Assembly (NCBI GenBank): GCA_039090855.1
Contig: CM077022.1
Location: forward strand, 75,230,971 to 75,294,970
DNA length: 64,000 bases
Origin: Macrothele yani
Taxonomy: Eukaryota; Arthropoda; Arachnida; Araneae; Macrothelidae
Reading direction: 5' to 3'
Positions 11,931 to 24,534 of the stretch are shown piece by piece. The translations under genes were made by a program, and so were the position numbers. The notes under the pieces are model-generated. The model was not told the DNA's origin and did not search any database. It saw only the letters and a list, made by a program, of their open reading frames with translations. Position 1 is the first letter of the stretch. Every line of letters begins with the position of its first letter.

Positions 11931-12930
11931 ATGTTTCGACATTAGGCTATGTCTTCTTCAATGGTGTATGTTGGCATTCGAAATATGTGATCTTTACAGC
12001 TCAAAAGGAACACGCAGATTCACCATCCGCCATAGCCCCTGTCATATGCGTCATAGTCGCAGTATCTATTTGTTCCGTCACTTTTTTTATTTTTAAACGT
12101 CTTCGTTTTTTTCTTTTTCAAGTAGATGTTTCCATGCATATGGTATTTCTGTTGTATTATTGTTACAGCATTTTGCTTTAAATTTTTTAATAGCTAAAGC
12201 CTCAGCATTTAGAATCTGCTTATGTGTTTTATGTGATGTAATGATTTTAGCATTTTCCTAATACCAATACCATTGCTAGCAGGAGAAAGCTCTCCGGGTT
12301 TTAAAAGGGCATTATAATAGGCAGTTCAATTGGAGGTATGAGCATTGCTGATGTCAGACAGGTCGCTAAATCAGTTGTGGCCTTTGCCATCATTAAGTGG
12401 AAAAAGACGGGACATTGCAAAAATTTATCTCGCCCTGGAAGCAGCCCTTGCGAAACTGCTGAAATTTCTACTAGCCAAATGGCAAAATCTACTACTGACC
12501 ATGCAAAGTAAAAAAAATAATAATTCGGTAATTTCTCTACTTGTAAATGTTTTTATGAAATTAAATAGGTGAATGTTGTTGTTTTTTTCTTTCTAATGAG
12601 AAATCCCTCCTCCATTAGCTTTATAAAAACAGATGCAGAGCAGTTACTGCATAGGATCATTAGATTGACTGTAAATATTGCATATGCTTTTGTTCCAAAA
12701 TGATTGATTTTTTGACAATTTATTTTCAATGCTATAATATCATTACTTTTACTATACTTTTACTATCTTAATTTACACATACATAATTTATTTTTGAGAG
12801 GCCATTGAAGTTAGAAGTCTAATTTCCTTTATAACATATATTTAAAACAAAGGGACAAAAGCTAGGATATATATACATTAAGTGGCACTAATAATGCTGA
12901 TACAGTTTACCGCTGATATGTAGTGTGTCT

Positions 12931-13120
12931 GGTCTTCCCATCAAAGATATCTGCCCACCACAATTGAACAGCATTTTGAGGATCAAAATCTTCAATTGAA
13001 GGGCCATTGCATCTAATCATCATTAAGTCATTTAAAGTGTCACTATTCAGACATGTCCGATTACTCGTTTTTATGAGGTTCATTGCTGAAAAGTCACACT
13101 CACAAGGAGCAAGCAGTACA
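12931..13120 (-). pseudogene. hAT dimerisation-domain remnant
   Basis: The minus strand reads CECDFSAMNLIKTSNRTCLN, then SDTLNDLMMIRCNGPSIEDF, then DPQNAVQLWW in one open frame. This is the hAT C-terminal pattern (CERGFSxMNxIKTxxRxxL, then xNGPxxxxFxPxxAVxxW). No catalytic part is present. Confidence 0.7.
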
Positions 13121-13554
13121 CAGCTGCATCATATTAAAAACATTGCCATAACAGTTTGTTTCTTTTTGTTCAGCATATATGTAACTAAACAGAGCTTCAA
13201 AGATAATTCTTTTACCAGTAGATGACATTACACTTTGTGCAAGGTATACATGGCAAAGATACATATACCATGGCAAAGATCAAATATACCATGGCAAAGG
13301 TTGCTTTAGTAACCTTGACCCTTTGGTCGCGCCAAGCTGATCCGTCAGCAGATTAAGTTTCTCTTGAAGCCCACCTTCACTTCCGTTCATTTTCAAAGCA
13401 GCTGCAGGAACACGGGAGAGAAAACTGAAATTGATATTCATTCGCAAGTGGGGGGAAAAGTTGGATAAAATAGTTGCTCACTTGGTGGGGTAAATATCTA
13501 CTGGCCATCATTGGCTACTATATTAAAAAATTTACTAGCCACTACAAAATATCT

Positions 13555-14510
13555 GGTAGCCATTTGGACACCGACATTTGCAATGGCTGCCTGGAAGACC
13601 CACAAAACTGTAACCCAGGGACCAGAGGGTACTGCAGAGGGTGATCTGAAAAACCAGGTCCCAAGCAATGCATGCCATTGCACATGAGTTCCAGATGAAT
13701 ACAGCTGTTATGGTCTCCACCAAGACACTTCGAAGAGAGGTCCATTTACTTGGGTATCATGGCCAAGCAGACACCCATAAACCTCTCATCATAAAGAACA
13801 ATAAAGTCACGTATCTACGATGGTATCAACAGCACAAAAATTGGACACAGGAGCAATGGCAGCAGGTTTTATGGAGTGATGAATCCCGCTTCACGTTATT
13901 TTGATCAGATGGACATGTCTGGGTTTGGCGGCTATCCAGAAAATGTCTGTTTCCAGAGCGTACAGCACCAACTGTGAAGCATGGAGGCGATGGAGTTATA
14001 GTATGGGGTTGTTTCAGATAGTACAGTGTTGGTCCACTAGCTGTTATTCATAACAATATTAACTCTGTGCTGTATTGAGATATCTTGGATAACTCAATGC
14101 TCCTAATGTTGTGGCAGTTCTACAGTTACTACGATTGCTTCTTCCAAGAGGACAATGCCACATATCATGTTTCCAGGGCTAGAATGGAGGGGTATGAGGA
14201 AAATCAGGTCTCGCGGATGAACTAGCCAGCTCAGAGATCGAACCTCAATCACATTGAACACCTATGGGATGAACTTGAACAACGAGTAAGGTCTAGACCA
14301 ACACAACCTTCTTTACTGACAGAGCTGGTTGATGTACTCAATGCAGAATGAAGGAACATCACGCTCTCCATATTTCATGGACTTTTGGACAGTTTACCTA
14401 GACGGGTGGCTGCTGTAATCTCTGCAAATGGAGGACCTATCCACTACTGATGTAAATACAATACTGTTTTTCTATTTACTTACAGTGTCCAATCACTTTT
14501 GTCCACATAG
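13555..14510 (+). pseudogene. Tc1-like transposase, DD34E, 5'-truncated
   Basis: Coding traces run from the end of the HTH region through LGYHGQADTHKPLII (about 13740) to WSDESRFTLF with the first catalytic Asp at about 13880. A stop follows. The second Asp is in FQEDNATYH (about 14150). The Glu is in LNHIEHLWDELEQR, 34 residues later. The Trp codon of the usual WPAxSPD block is TAG. The right end GTCCAATCACTTTTGTCC, then ACATAG and TA, looks like a Tc1 terminus, but its partner on the left is missing. The left part is replaced by an hAT-like GGCCA-rich sequence near 13500-13555. Confidence 0.85.
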
Positions 14511-16264
14511 TACACCTACGAAGTTAAGTAAAATTCTAAGGGACAAAGTGTCCATTTATTCTCCTTTCGGACTGACCGAGGTGACCATTGTTAAGAGGTT
14601 CCATTGTTCAGAGGTTATCGCTTATGTTAACTTTACTGCAGCTGTTTTGTACCAACCAAAACTTGCCGCTGTTTGGAGGTTACCATAGTTCGGAGGCATC
14701 TGTTAATGGAGATTTCACAGTGCAACACACCACCAATACAAACTGATGCTGACTTGGTTTGTTACCGAATTTGTTTAACTCAACCCACTGCCTTGGTCTT
14801 TAGTCCACTGGACTTCGAAATAAAAAAAATATTCTAGTTATTAATGCTTGCCCTCAGAATTTATACCAACTGTTCTTTCTGCAGTAAACTCATAAAAAAA
14901 AGCTTTGTTTGCATGAGGGCTAAAACTGGAAATATCAAACACTGTCACGATAGCTCTCAATAGATTATCAATGTTAAATAAAAAGTCACAATTACAAAGA
15001 ATTAAAAAAGCTCATACAATGTTTCCCAAGATTTACTGCTCCCTATTCTAAAACTTTACAACTGTACTTTTCCGCAAAAACGTTACTCTTTTCTGTATGC
15101 AGAAGCATAATACTAAAGTCAGCACACAAGTAGAAGCAGTTAACAAATAATGCACCCAAAGTGAAAATAAAAATGTCACCATAAAAATCCAGATTTATGT
15201 GAAACGCATTAAGACATCTGTGCATTTTCATCACACAAAAAAGTGGAAAAAATTTAAAACTGAAGTTTACCATCTGATTCTGCTCGAACCAAAAGTGACA
15301 TTCCTTTTAACCTCTCGATGTACGATGAGGATACATGACCTGTACCTCTATCATCCCATTGTCGATCAGCATTTAAAGCATATAACTTGACACGTCGCCT
15401 TGTGTCTGCCATAACTTAATAATACACTTTAGGCAACCAGTTTTAGTGCCTTGCACCTCTACGCTTCACGACCACATAATTTTTTTCAATTTGGTCTGCA
15501 GAACACACAGCTGGCAATATCTGTAAAGACAATAAAAGAAAAGCCTTTAGAATCTAAAACTTTTTAAAATATGCATATTAAGAACTTCAACAGCAACAAT
15601 GACAAATGTTATGCAGAATGTCTCACAGAGAAAACTCAAGTAAATGAAAACACAATGTTTTTGAACACTCTCATTCAACTTATAATTTCAAAAAATTTAA
15701 GGGCCTTTAATCTCGGTGGTAAATAACAGCATGCCTACAGTGTGTCATGCCATATTACAATGATGTACAAATAAAAACATGTCATGTGTATATGTCTAAA
15801 ATAGGAAGAGCAAATTTACATGCATTTAGTTAGCTAGATGCAACATTAAAGCCCAGAAACTCGTGCACTGCACCAGTGGATTCCTTTTTAAGGCTGAAAC
15901 TGAAATTTGTGTACTATCAGCCTACCTGCCAACATTGGGGCAATTCATCTATTCAACATCAGTAGCAACAATTATTATTGCACAGAATATGTCTCACTTT
16001 AAACTCTTTTTTATGAAATGATCCATCTCTTTGTGAAAAAGAAATATGTACCACAACAAACAAGTACACTAATGAAACAAAAATAATGTGTGTGAAACAA
16101 AGTTGATTTCTCTGGCAAGGACATGACAGGTAACACTGCAAGATTTAAGTTCAAAACTTCCATCAGTAAAAAATCAGTCAGATGGGTTCAGAATTCCACA
16201 ACGCTTGACAGACTGAATCCAAGCACAAGCAAGTGACTGCGCAGTGCACGAACCTCCACTGCGA
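14511..16264. other. No recognisable gene
   Basis: AT-rich unique-looking sequence. Open frames here have no recognisable motif and no paired terminal repeats are seen. Confidence 0.35.
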
Positions 16265-17759
16265 TGCATTTCATGCAAAATCATCATATGGGGGTTATCT
16301 CATAGTCATGGATTTTGCTGTGATTTTAATCATGGATAGTATATATAGAGAAAAGACAAAATCCAAAATTTCAATTTTTTTCAATGAATGGGGGAGTGAG
16401 ATTTTGCCTTCTAAATCTTCATTCAAGGTCATATTTTTGAAAAAAGTGGTTCTCACCGTTTTATTAATAAAATTGCTTATATTTCTCCTAAACAAATCAT
16501 TCAGGTGTCATTTTAAGGTAAGATTGCCATATTTCTGCAAAAGTCAGTTGAATTTTTTTTTCAAATTTTCAAACATTTAGTAGAATTTTTTTCAAATTTA
16601 AATATATATTTTTTAAATCAAAAATTTATATCTCTGACTTGCAAATGACGCCAGCCAGCCAGCCATAGGGCTTGGTCTATTTGAAGAGTTAGAACTACTT
16701 TGTCTCCACAATTAATTTCAGGTTCACAACTCCAAAATTTTCTTGGCTTTTTGGGTTGCCGAACTTCAAAGAAATTAAAAATTGCCAATTTTTACCCCAC
16801 AAAAACTTGGTGTGGGCAAGGTGATAAAAATTTGAATATTGTGTCAATGAAGGGACCAATGCGTCTAGATTTACACCTGAAAGTTTCATTTTGCATCTCT
16901 GACTGTTTCTATTTTTATTTTATTTTTAAATAAATGTGAGGGACGTTCCCGTTGAATTTCTGTGATTTAGGAAATCCCAACCACCTTCCCATTGGTTTTT
17001 TATGCTAATAATTTTTATCCTTTGTACACCTGGAAGTTCTATACTATCACTATTAATTTCATGAATATATTTCAACATAATCATTGTGTTACTGGTACTA
17101 TATTTATATAAAAAAAGTTATTTATGCTAGGAAAACATAAATAACCCACTTTTTTTTTATATAAAAAAGCCTCAATGTATTCAGATTATGTAGCAGATTA
17201 TGCCCTTAAATCATACAAGTGCTTTAGAATACACAGATTTCAACTCTTCTTAACTTTGAAAAAATATCTCAAAATGCTATAATTTTTTTTCAGAAAACCT
17301 AAAAAAATGTTTCAAAGGAAAAAATGAGAGTTAAAAAAATGAGTGTTAAAAATATGCTAAACTGTAAACTAGTAAAAGCAATGTTATGCAAGAGGCTACT
17401 TTATACAAAAAACAGTTTGCAACAGCACTAAAAAAATTATTGCTCAAAATCTTTTGAGTTAAATCATGTTGGAAAGAGCCATCCTAAGAAGTGTCTTGTC
17501 ACCTTAAGGATTTTGGAATGGCTACGGAACTGCATTTTTTTTTTTTTTTTTTTTTTTTTTGCAACCAGCCATGGTAAAAGTGTCCGTGTGATGGTATTGG
17601 TGAGACTGGGAAAAGATTTGCTGGTAAAGCTAGTTTGCAGCGTCCAGTAAATAATCAAATTTTAACTCCAGTGCAGTTATATGAATTTTCAAATAAGAAA
17701 TTAAAGGGATTAAATTATTTTTTGTTTCTTGAGAAGATATTACTACTACTGAAAAAGAG

Positions 17760-18233
17760 ATGAAAATGAAATTTCAAAGTGCAATTGCCATTCCTCAAAC
17801 TCGAAAGTACCATAAATTTGTACCTACAGCAATAGGAAAATTAAGACTATTTCAGGTTTCATCTTCTTCTGAAAGCCTAGAAGTATGTGTTCTACAGAAC
17901 TACAAGGAAAACAAAATGCTCACGCTTGATGACATACACAAGTCATCATACTTTGCATGTGCTCATGATAATAAGTGGTACTTAGTATTTGTAAATGATG
18001 TTTCTTCTAAAAATAAGGATGTTCATGTGACTTTCCTAAAGCCTCCTGGTCCAGCTACATTTTTTTACTGGACAAATGAGAAAAGCTGGGTGAAATTGGA
18101 TCAAATACTTATGATAAACATTTTACCTGCACAGTTACTGGCAGGCAATATATTCTGCCAAAAACACTGCACAAGAGATAATATTAACTTTATCTCTGAT
18201 AAAACTCAAGCCTCCAGTTTTTGTAGTTCATAG
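17760..18233 (+). CDS. Unrecognised 157-codon ORF in the long-armed element
   Basis: This is the best uninterrupted ORF in the window that I cannot place in a named transposase family. The open frame begins just after a TGA near 17736, so the ATG at 17760 may not be the true start; a splice acceptor could feed it. The protein starts with basic residues and PQTRKYHKFVPTAIG. It continues with YFACAHDNKWYLVFVND and then DVHVTFLKPPGPATFFYW. A W-rich pattern with a conserved-looking DVHVxFxxPxGPxxxFxW segment suggests a folded domain near a transposon protein C-terminus. It is AT-rich like its surroundings. No catalytic motif is visible and I assign no function. Confidence 0.5.
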   Translation: MKMKFQSAIAIPQTRKYHKFVPTAIGKLRLFQVSSSSESLEVCVLQNYKENKMLTLDDIHKSSYFACAHDNKWYLVFVNDVSSKNKDVHVTFLKPPGPATFFYWTNEKSWVKLDQILMINILPAQLLAGNIFCQKHCTRDNINFISDKTQASSFCSS

Positions 18234-18274
18234 ATTTTAGGACAGTGAAATCTGACTTACACATACTATATATA

Positions 18275-19595
18275 CAAGGGGCAGTCAAAACGTTAGTTGC
18301 ACTCTTCCGTAAAATATTTCGGCAAAAGGATATTTTGTTGACACTTTGTGGCAACACTGCTGGCATTTATCTGCAGCACGGGCCGCAGTTGCTTCTACGC
18401 AGTAGTTTTAGTTCATTCGCTAACGAGTCGTGAACATGCCTCGGCAGCTGGTGGTGGCGTCCAAATTGGAACTGCGTGCAGTGATTCATTTTTTGTGGGC
18501 AAAAGGGTGTAACTGCACTTAAATTTTTCGGCAGTTGAACAAAGTGCACGGTGAGAACGCAATATTGCGTCAAGCCATCGCAAAGTGGTGCATCTTGTTC
18601 GAGAACGGACGTACTGATATTGAGGACGATTACCGCAAGGGAAGACCGTCAACTTCGACAGCGGGCTGAGAACCTTGCGCGCGTGAATTAACTATTCTTG
18701 CAAACAGACGAGTAACAGAAGACAAAATCCCAAAAGAACTGGATATTTCACATGGAAGTGTGCATACGATTATTGTGCAGCATCTTGAATTCCGTACAGT
18801 TTGTGCTTGATGGGTGCCTCATCTATTGACTGAAGAACACAAAGGGAATCATTTTGAAAGTGCCTTTGCATTTTTGAAGCGTTATCAGCAGGGAGGAAAT
18901 GAGTTTTTGGAAAAATTGTGACCAGAGACGAAACATGGGTGCATCCACCTGAAATGAAACGCAGCTCTCTCGAGTGGAAACATTCCACTTCCCCGACTCG
19001 AAAAAGTGCCGAACAGTTCCATCTGCGGGGAAGGTGATGCTGACGCTGTTTTTCGACAGAGAAGGTGTGGTGCATACCGAATTCATGCCAAAGGGTGCCA
19101 CGATTACAGCATCGTCTTATTGTGAAACCTGAAGAGATTGCGCAATTCACTTAAAAATAGACGGCCAGGTAAACTTTCTAAAGGCATTGTGCTCCTGCAT
19201 GACAATGCGAGATCGCATGTGGCGAACCTAACGAGGGACCTTCTGAAAAAGTTTAGGTGGGAGGTGTGGAACCACCCCCTTATAGCCCAGATCTTGCGCC
19301 ATGTTACTTCCACGTCTTTGGTCCCATGAAACAAGAACTTGCAAAGCGACGATATCACTCGGATGACGAAGTGGAAGCTGCAACCCAGCAATGGTTACCG
19401 GACATTGGACGGAATTTCTTCGCAGAAGGCATAGAAAAACTTGTGCCACGCCTCGACAAATGTTTCAATAAACTAGGTGATTAAGTCGAGAAGCAACTTT
19501 TGTATGGAACTTTCAGGTACATATAACATTTTTCTGTAATTTCGATCCTGTGTTCTTTTATCAAGCAGTGTAACTAACTTTTTGACTCACCTACG
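18275..19595 (+). mobile_element. mariner element, 1.32 kb
   Basis: The ends are inverted repeats of about 30 bp: left GGGGCAGTCAAAACGTTAGT, right (reverse complement) GGTGAGTCAAAAAGTTAGT. TA flanks both ends. It is inserted in the interior of the long-inverted-repeat element and is younger than it. Confidence 0.85.
18436..19484 (+). pseudogene. mariner transposase, inactive
   Basis: The frame opens with MPRQLVVASKLELRAVIHFL. It passes through NGRTDIEDDYRKGRPSTS, typical of the mariner N-terminal HTH-linker region. The first catalytic Asp is kept in VTRDETWVH (about 18925). The second is kept in LLHDNARSHVAN (about 19200). After a frameshift the third site reads SPDLAPCYFHVF, where mariners have SPDLAPSDFHLF; the third catalytic Asp is replaced by Tyr. 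Several stops occur. The C-terminus PRLDKCFNKLGD is standard. Confidence 0.9.
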
Positions 19596-20929
19596 TATGT
19601 TTAGAAAGAAATTCAATAGGTTTTTTTTTTTTTTCACAATTTAATGCCACAAAACGGATCAATAGAAATTGTGACTGTTTACTTAACTGGAATAATTTGT
19701 CTTTGCTACATTTTATCACTGTGCCTGTGCAAAGGCATTTATCTAATTTTCTTGTCACCTTACAAGGCCACTGCATCAGTTATTTTACAGTACCTCATTT
19801 TGTACTTCATAGTTTTAATATCTTACAGTGACAGCGATCTTGACATACAACTCGTGCTTCACTGATATCCATTACACGCCGTACACAAGATCTTTTATAC
19901 TTCATACTAGATGAACAATAAGAAAGGGAATATCAATTTACATATACCCACTTTTTTAAAGTGGCAACCTTAGTGTATTTATAGAAATATTTCAATGAAA
20001 TTCATAGTGATGGCAAAGCACTTCCAGGTGTATAACCAGGATAAAAATTATTAGCATTAAAACCAATGAGGAGGTGGGCGGGTCCTTTGAAATCACAGAA
20101 AATCAATGGAAATGTCACTAGCACTTTTTTTTTTTTTTTTTAAATAGAAGCAGCCAGAGATGTAAAATGATATTTTCAGGTGTGTATCTATACACATAGG
20201 TTCCTACATTGAAACAGTTTTCAGATTTTTATCACCTTGCCCACATTAAGTTTTTGTGGGGTAAAAATTGGTAATTTTAAATTTTTTTGAGGTCTGCCAC
20301 CCCAAAAATAGCAAAGAAAGTTTTGGAGTATGAACTTGAAATTAATTGTAGAGACAAAGTAGTTCCAACTCTTCAAATAAGCCAAACCTTATGGCTGATG
20401 TCATTTGCAAATCAAAGATATAAATTTTTTGTTTTTCATTTGAAAAAAATTTCTACGAAAAATGTTTGAAAATTTAACTTTTTCAACTGACTTACTTTTT
20501 TAGAAAGATGGCAATCTTACCTTTAAAATGACACCTGAATGATTTGTTTAGGAGAAATACAAGCAATTTTATTAGTAAAACAATGAGCACCACTTTTTTC
20601 AAAAATATGACCTTGAATGAAGGTTCAGAGGGCAAAATCCCCCCCCCCCTATTTATTGAAAAAAATTTGAAATTCCGGATTCTGTCATCCTCTGTATATA
20701 CTATCCATGATTAAAGTTGCAGCAAAATCCATGACTATGAGGTAACCAAAAAAATTCATATTTGTTGATTTCACATGGAATGACCCCATATGATCACACA
20801 GCCTCTAAAATTGTAGTTAATAACAAGATGAGACCAAAGAAGGAAAAAGAAAACAAAAAAACTGAACGTTTTAACTGGGTGAAAAATCAAAACACATAGC
20901 AAGAATGCAAATTACTGTCAGTTTGTCTT

Positions 20930-21205
20930 TTTGTTGACTCGGCAGCTGCACAGCATCCATTGCTTAATTTTTCATTTTGCTATGATACCTTTCTCTCCCT
21001 AATCTTCATTGTTGCTTTTCTTTCTTTTCTTTTTTTATGCCCTCTAATAACAATAGTTTCATCCATCATGCTGAAAGAACTTTCAGCCTGAAGACCATGA
21101 GTGCACGATATCAAAGCTTTAACTATTTTAGATAAATGGGGTAACTTTGAGAATATTAATACACCATGCATCAATTTTTTCAAATTTTCCAACTTCATCA
21201 CTTCC
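20930..21205 (-). pseudogene. hAT transposase C-terminal remnant, copy 2
   Basis: The minus strand reads HLSKIVKALISCTHGLQAES then SFSMMDETIVI, the same hAT dimerisation region as at 6.7-7.1 kb. The coding trace continues into a Lys/Arg-rich tail. The flanking non-coding sequence also matches that earlier locus, so the two are segments of one repeat family in direct orientation. Confidence 0.65.
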
Positions 21206-21224
21206 GTTTTTGGAAATTTCCCCT

Positions 21225-21740
21225 TCCCTTATCAAGCTTAAATGCAAAACCTCAATTGGGGGGGGCAGCAATTAAGGAAGAACTCATACCTGTCTGACTT
21301 CCAGTTTAGGAAAATTTTCACATTTTTAACTGAAATACAAATATTTATGCAGTAAAATTATATTTAACAATAATACTGGACATAAGCAACGTCGCGAGAA
21401 ACTGAACTGTCGACCTTCCATTTTCAAAATTTTGTAAAGATGGAATTCCGCCCAAAATATTTCTGTTCACTTGTGCATGAATCTTGTCAATGACCAAAAT
21501 AACAAAAATGAGGAATTCCTCAAATTCGCAAAAGAATCTCATACCTAAAATTACGGAGAAAATTTCATGGCGTCTAATTTTTGTTTTCGCAAATTGTTGC
21601 CTACAGTTTCAAGCTGAAATGCGAACATTTATGCAATAAAATGATATTTAACAAGACTACTGGACACAAAGGCAACATTGGGAGGAAAAAATTGCTGATT
21701 ATGGAAAAAAATTTTACTTTAACTACCATTTTCAAAAGTT
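21225..21740. repeat. Degenerate tandem repeat, copy 2
   Basis: Units matching those at 7.1-7.7 kb start at about 21233, 21331 and 21612. Common words are AAATGCNAACATTTATGCA, ATTTAACAATAATACTGG and ATTGGGAGGAAAAA. The spacing is irregular because of deletions. Confidence 0.5.
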
Positions 21741-22020
21741 TTGAAACACAAAACACCGTAAAAGACCCCGAAAAAGACGGAAAAAGGCCCCCAAATTCTC
21801 TTCAGTTTTGTATCGATCTTGAGAATAATCAATATGATGACAAAAAAGCAGAATTCTGCAAATCCGCTTAGAATCTCATGTTATCATAAAACAATTGCAC
21901 AATAAAAAAAATTAAACAAAATGAAAATTCATAGAATCCGTAGTTTTGACAGTGAGTTAGCTGTAGTCAGACAACTAAATCAGTAGAAACTACGGACATT
22001 CCGTAGTAGTTGGCAGATAT

Positions 22021-22115
22021 GTATCAGTGATTAAAGCTTCATCAAAATCCATGACTATGACATAACCTAAAAAAAAAAAAAAAAAATTGATTTGGCATGG
22101 AATGACCCTTGTATA
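22021..22115. repeat. Terminal fragment of the long-armed element family
   Basis: The sequence TCATCAAAATCCATGACTATG, then an A-tract, then GGCATGGAATGACCC matches the right end of the 16.3-20.8 kb element in direct orientation. With that end it brackets the hAT fossil and tandem repeat at 20.8-21.9 kb. Confidence 0.5.
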
Positions 22116-22836
22116 GCACACAAAGTCTCAAAGAATGTTAAAAAGAAATAATTAGGTTATTGTAGGGACATTAATTTTTGCTACTAAGGAACCTGAAATT
22201 ACGAGCAAAATGGGAAAAGGAATATGAAAATTTCAGGTGTTAGAAGAAAATTTTTATTTAGTTTAACTACTTGGCAAGATATGAAAAACATGTACAGAAA
22301 TGAGGATTCTATTATAATGCCTAGAACCAAAACAACAAAAATTTAATGAAAATATTGTTGTTAAAGTGTATTCTCTCAAAAGCAAATAAAAATAATATAC
22401 AACACTGTTTAAATTTGCAAATTTAAGTGAAATTTGCCAAACACTTAAAAAGCTACGCACAGGGCTATATTTTCAAGATTCTGTGATTTGATACCATAGA
22501 ATCAAGATTTTAGCTACAAAACCAGATAAAAATAACAAAATGGATGACAAATGTAGTGTTTTCATTTTAAAATGATTGAAAATCCTTCATTTGTACAGTG
22601 AATGCTTGGGTATGATGTTGATAAAGTAAAAAATCAAGAGAGAGAGAGAGAGAGTGTATCTCTGATATTTTGTATCAATATAGTATCAGCGATATCATAA
22701 AGAGCACTGCCAAATGCAATATACACTCTTTGCCATTAAAAAAAAATGAAGCACCCCAAGAAAGTCATTCGATTCTGATGAAACTCCACGCGCAAGTACC
22801 TCAGGGCTGAATATGCAGATGATTAAAAAATAACAA

Positions 22837-23147
22837 TAGTGTTCTTCCTAGAGTTTTTTTACAGCTGGGTGGTACTTTAAACGACCCCTTCCTGAATCCA
22901 AAAAAAGAAAGGATGTTGTTTTGCTTAACATGATTGTACTTATTAAATACTTACCGATAAATTATGTTCAACACAGATTTCAAGATTTCAATCATTTTCA
23001 CTAATATTTATGGTGTATGTGGGAGTAAGTTTTCCACTCTTACTATTATGTGTGTTGTGAAAACATTCATTAAAGGAAATTTAGATGGGCGGCATAGAAA
23101 ATTAGCTGGGCAGGCCACCCAGTAAAAAGGCTCTAGGGGGAACACTA
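22837..23147. mobile_element. MITE, copy 1, 5 bp target duplication
   Basis: Inverted ends TAGTGTTCTTCCTAGAG and (reverse complement) TAGTGTTCCCCCTAGAG. AACAA precedes and follows the element. It sits inside the Tc1-like element between its left end and coding region. The interior has the palindrome-like pair CAGCTGGGTGG and GGCCACCCAG. A second copy is at 41240-41648. Confidence 0.8.
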
Positions 23148-24534
23148 AACAACGAATGACAAAATAGTGGCCCACCACAGCAGCACATGGGAACCGCGCG
23201 TCAAAAAGGGTATATCAAGAGTAAAGCTCACACGCAGGGACAATTGTGACAGAGGATTACAGTTGTATTAACCTACACCAACTGAGGATGCCTCAATGTT
23301 GGACCCATGCACAGTAAGAGCAGATGAGCGAGTTTGAGAGAGGATGTATAATTGGGTTGAGGGAGGCCGATTGGTCAAGTTGCCGCATCACCAGGCATTT
23401 GGGTTGGAGCGGCGCTGCAATCAGGCGATGTCTGCACCAATGGGTCTAGAAGGGCACAACCTAGTGGCATACAGCCATTGGATGTCTGAGGGGGACAGAA
23501 CACGAGAATCAAGCGATTGTGAGAGCCGAACAAACAGAACCGAATGTCGCTCTCAACCATCTGTGGCCATGTTGCCAGACGACTTGTGACACGGAGACTA
23601 CATTCGAAGAAGCCACTCCACTGCCTACCACTAACCAGCATGCATCACTGGCACCAGTTGCAGTGGCGTTGGGCCCGATCAGCATGGGAGTGTCCAGTGG
23701 CAATGTGTTGTCTTCAGTAACGAGTCACGGTTTGCACTTAGCACCAATGCAGACATTTCTGGAGATGAGCCAGCCAGAACACGGATCCTACTTTACCATG
23801 GAACGGCACACGGCTTGCACACCGGGAGTGACTGTCTGTGGAGCCATTTCCAATGATAGCCGGACACCCTAGCATGGTTCATACACTTTTTCAATCGCAG
23901 AATTCCAGGACTTTTCCAGGACTCTTAGATTTCTTTCCAGGACATACGATCCAAGCGCTCCTACTTAAAATATAGTGAAACCATAGGTCTGTTCACCCTG
24001 TAAACTACAACAAACAACTCCCTACATGCTTGAGCAAACAATGCAGAATGTTGAAAATGATGTCTGCTGCAGCTAATAAGACACTCAGAATCACAAAAAA
24101 ATACTGAAATACCAAAACTGTCACTGAAAATGTAAGTAACTAGGTTTAATTTCTACAAAACTTTTATATATGTTATACTATACCGATTGAGAAAAATTTA
24201 TTCTTCTACTTTGGCTTTAATTTAATTATTGAAGCAAATAATAGAATAAAAAAACCATAAAACTCAAAAATATATAAGTATAAAATCTATAGAACATAAA
24301 TGTGGCATTACTCTTGAAATGTTTTCTTATACCACACAATATATAAAATATTATTTATATTTAATTATTTTTAAATAATATTTCTATCAGAAAGTTATGG
24401 ATAGGGAAAAGTGAAATATTTGACACTTTTTTCAGAGGAACAAAGAGATTATTTCTTAAATACTCATGGAAGCAAGGATTTGTGTTACATTTTATTTAGG
24501 AAAGGAATTTTGAACATAATATGTGCTTCTAATA

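Larger units (their letters stand above)
16268..20805. mobile_element. Long-terminal-inverted-repeat element, about 4.5 kb
   Basis: The segment 16268-17085 is repeated in inverted orientation at about 19985-20805. Shared landmarks include CATAGTCATGGATTTTGCTG, TCATTCAGGTGTCATTTTAA and CACAAAAACTTGGTGTGGGC, with obvious divergence. The right end reads GGAATGACCCC; the left end is less conserved. A mariner (18275-19595) sits inside. Without it the element is about 3.2 kb, of which about 1.6 kb is unique interior holding a 157-codon ORF. No TTAA or TA duplication is clear. Short end fragments of the same family occur at 22021-22115 and near 29520. The superfamily is unknown to me. Confidence 0.75.

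Noticed and set aside
16268..20805. Maverick/Polinton-type or viral integration because of long inverted arms
   Set aside because: The element is far too short and shows no polymerase, integrase, capsid or packaging ATPase motif.
22638..22653. (GA)n tract as a notable repeat
   Set aside because: Only about eight units; ordinary short microsatellite.
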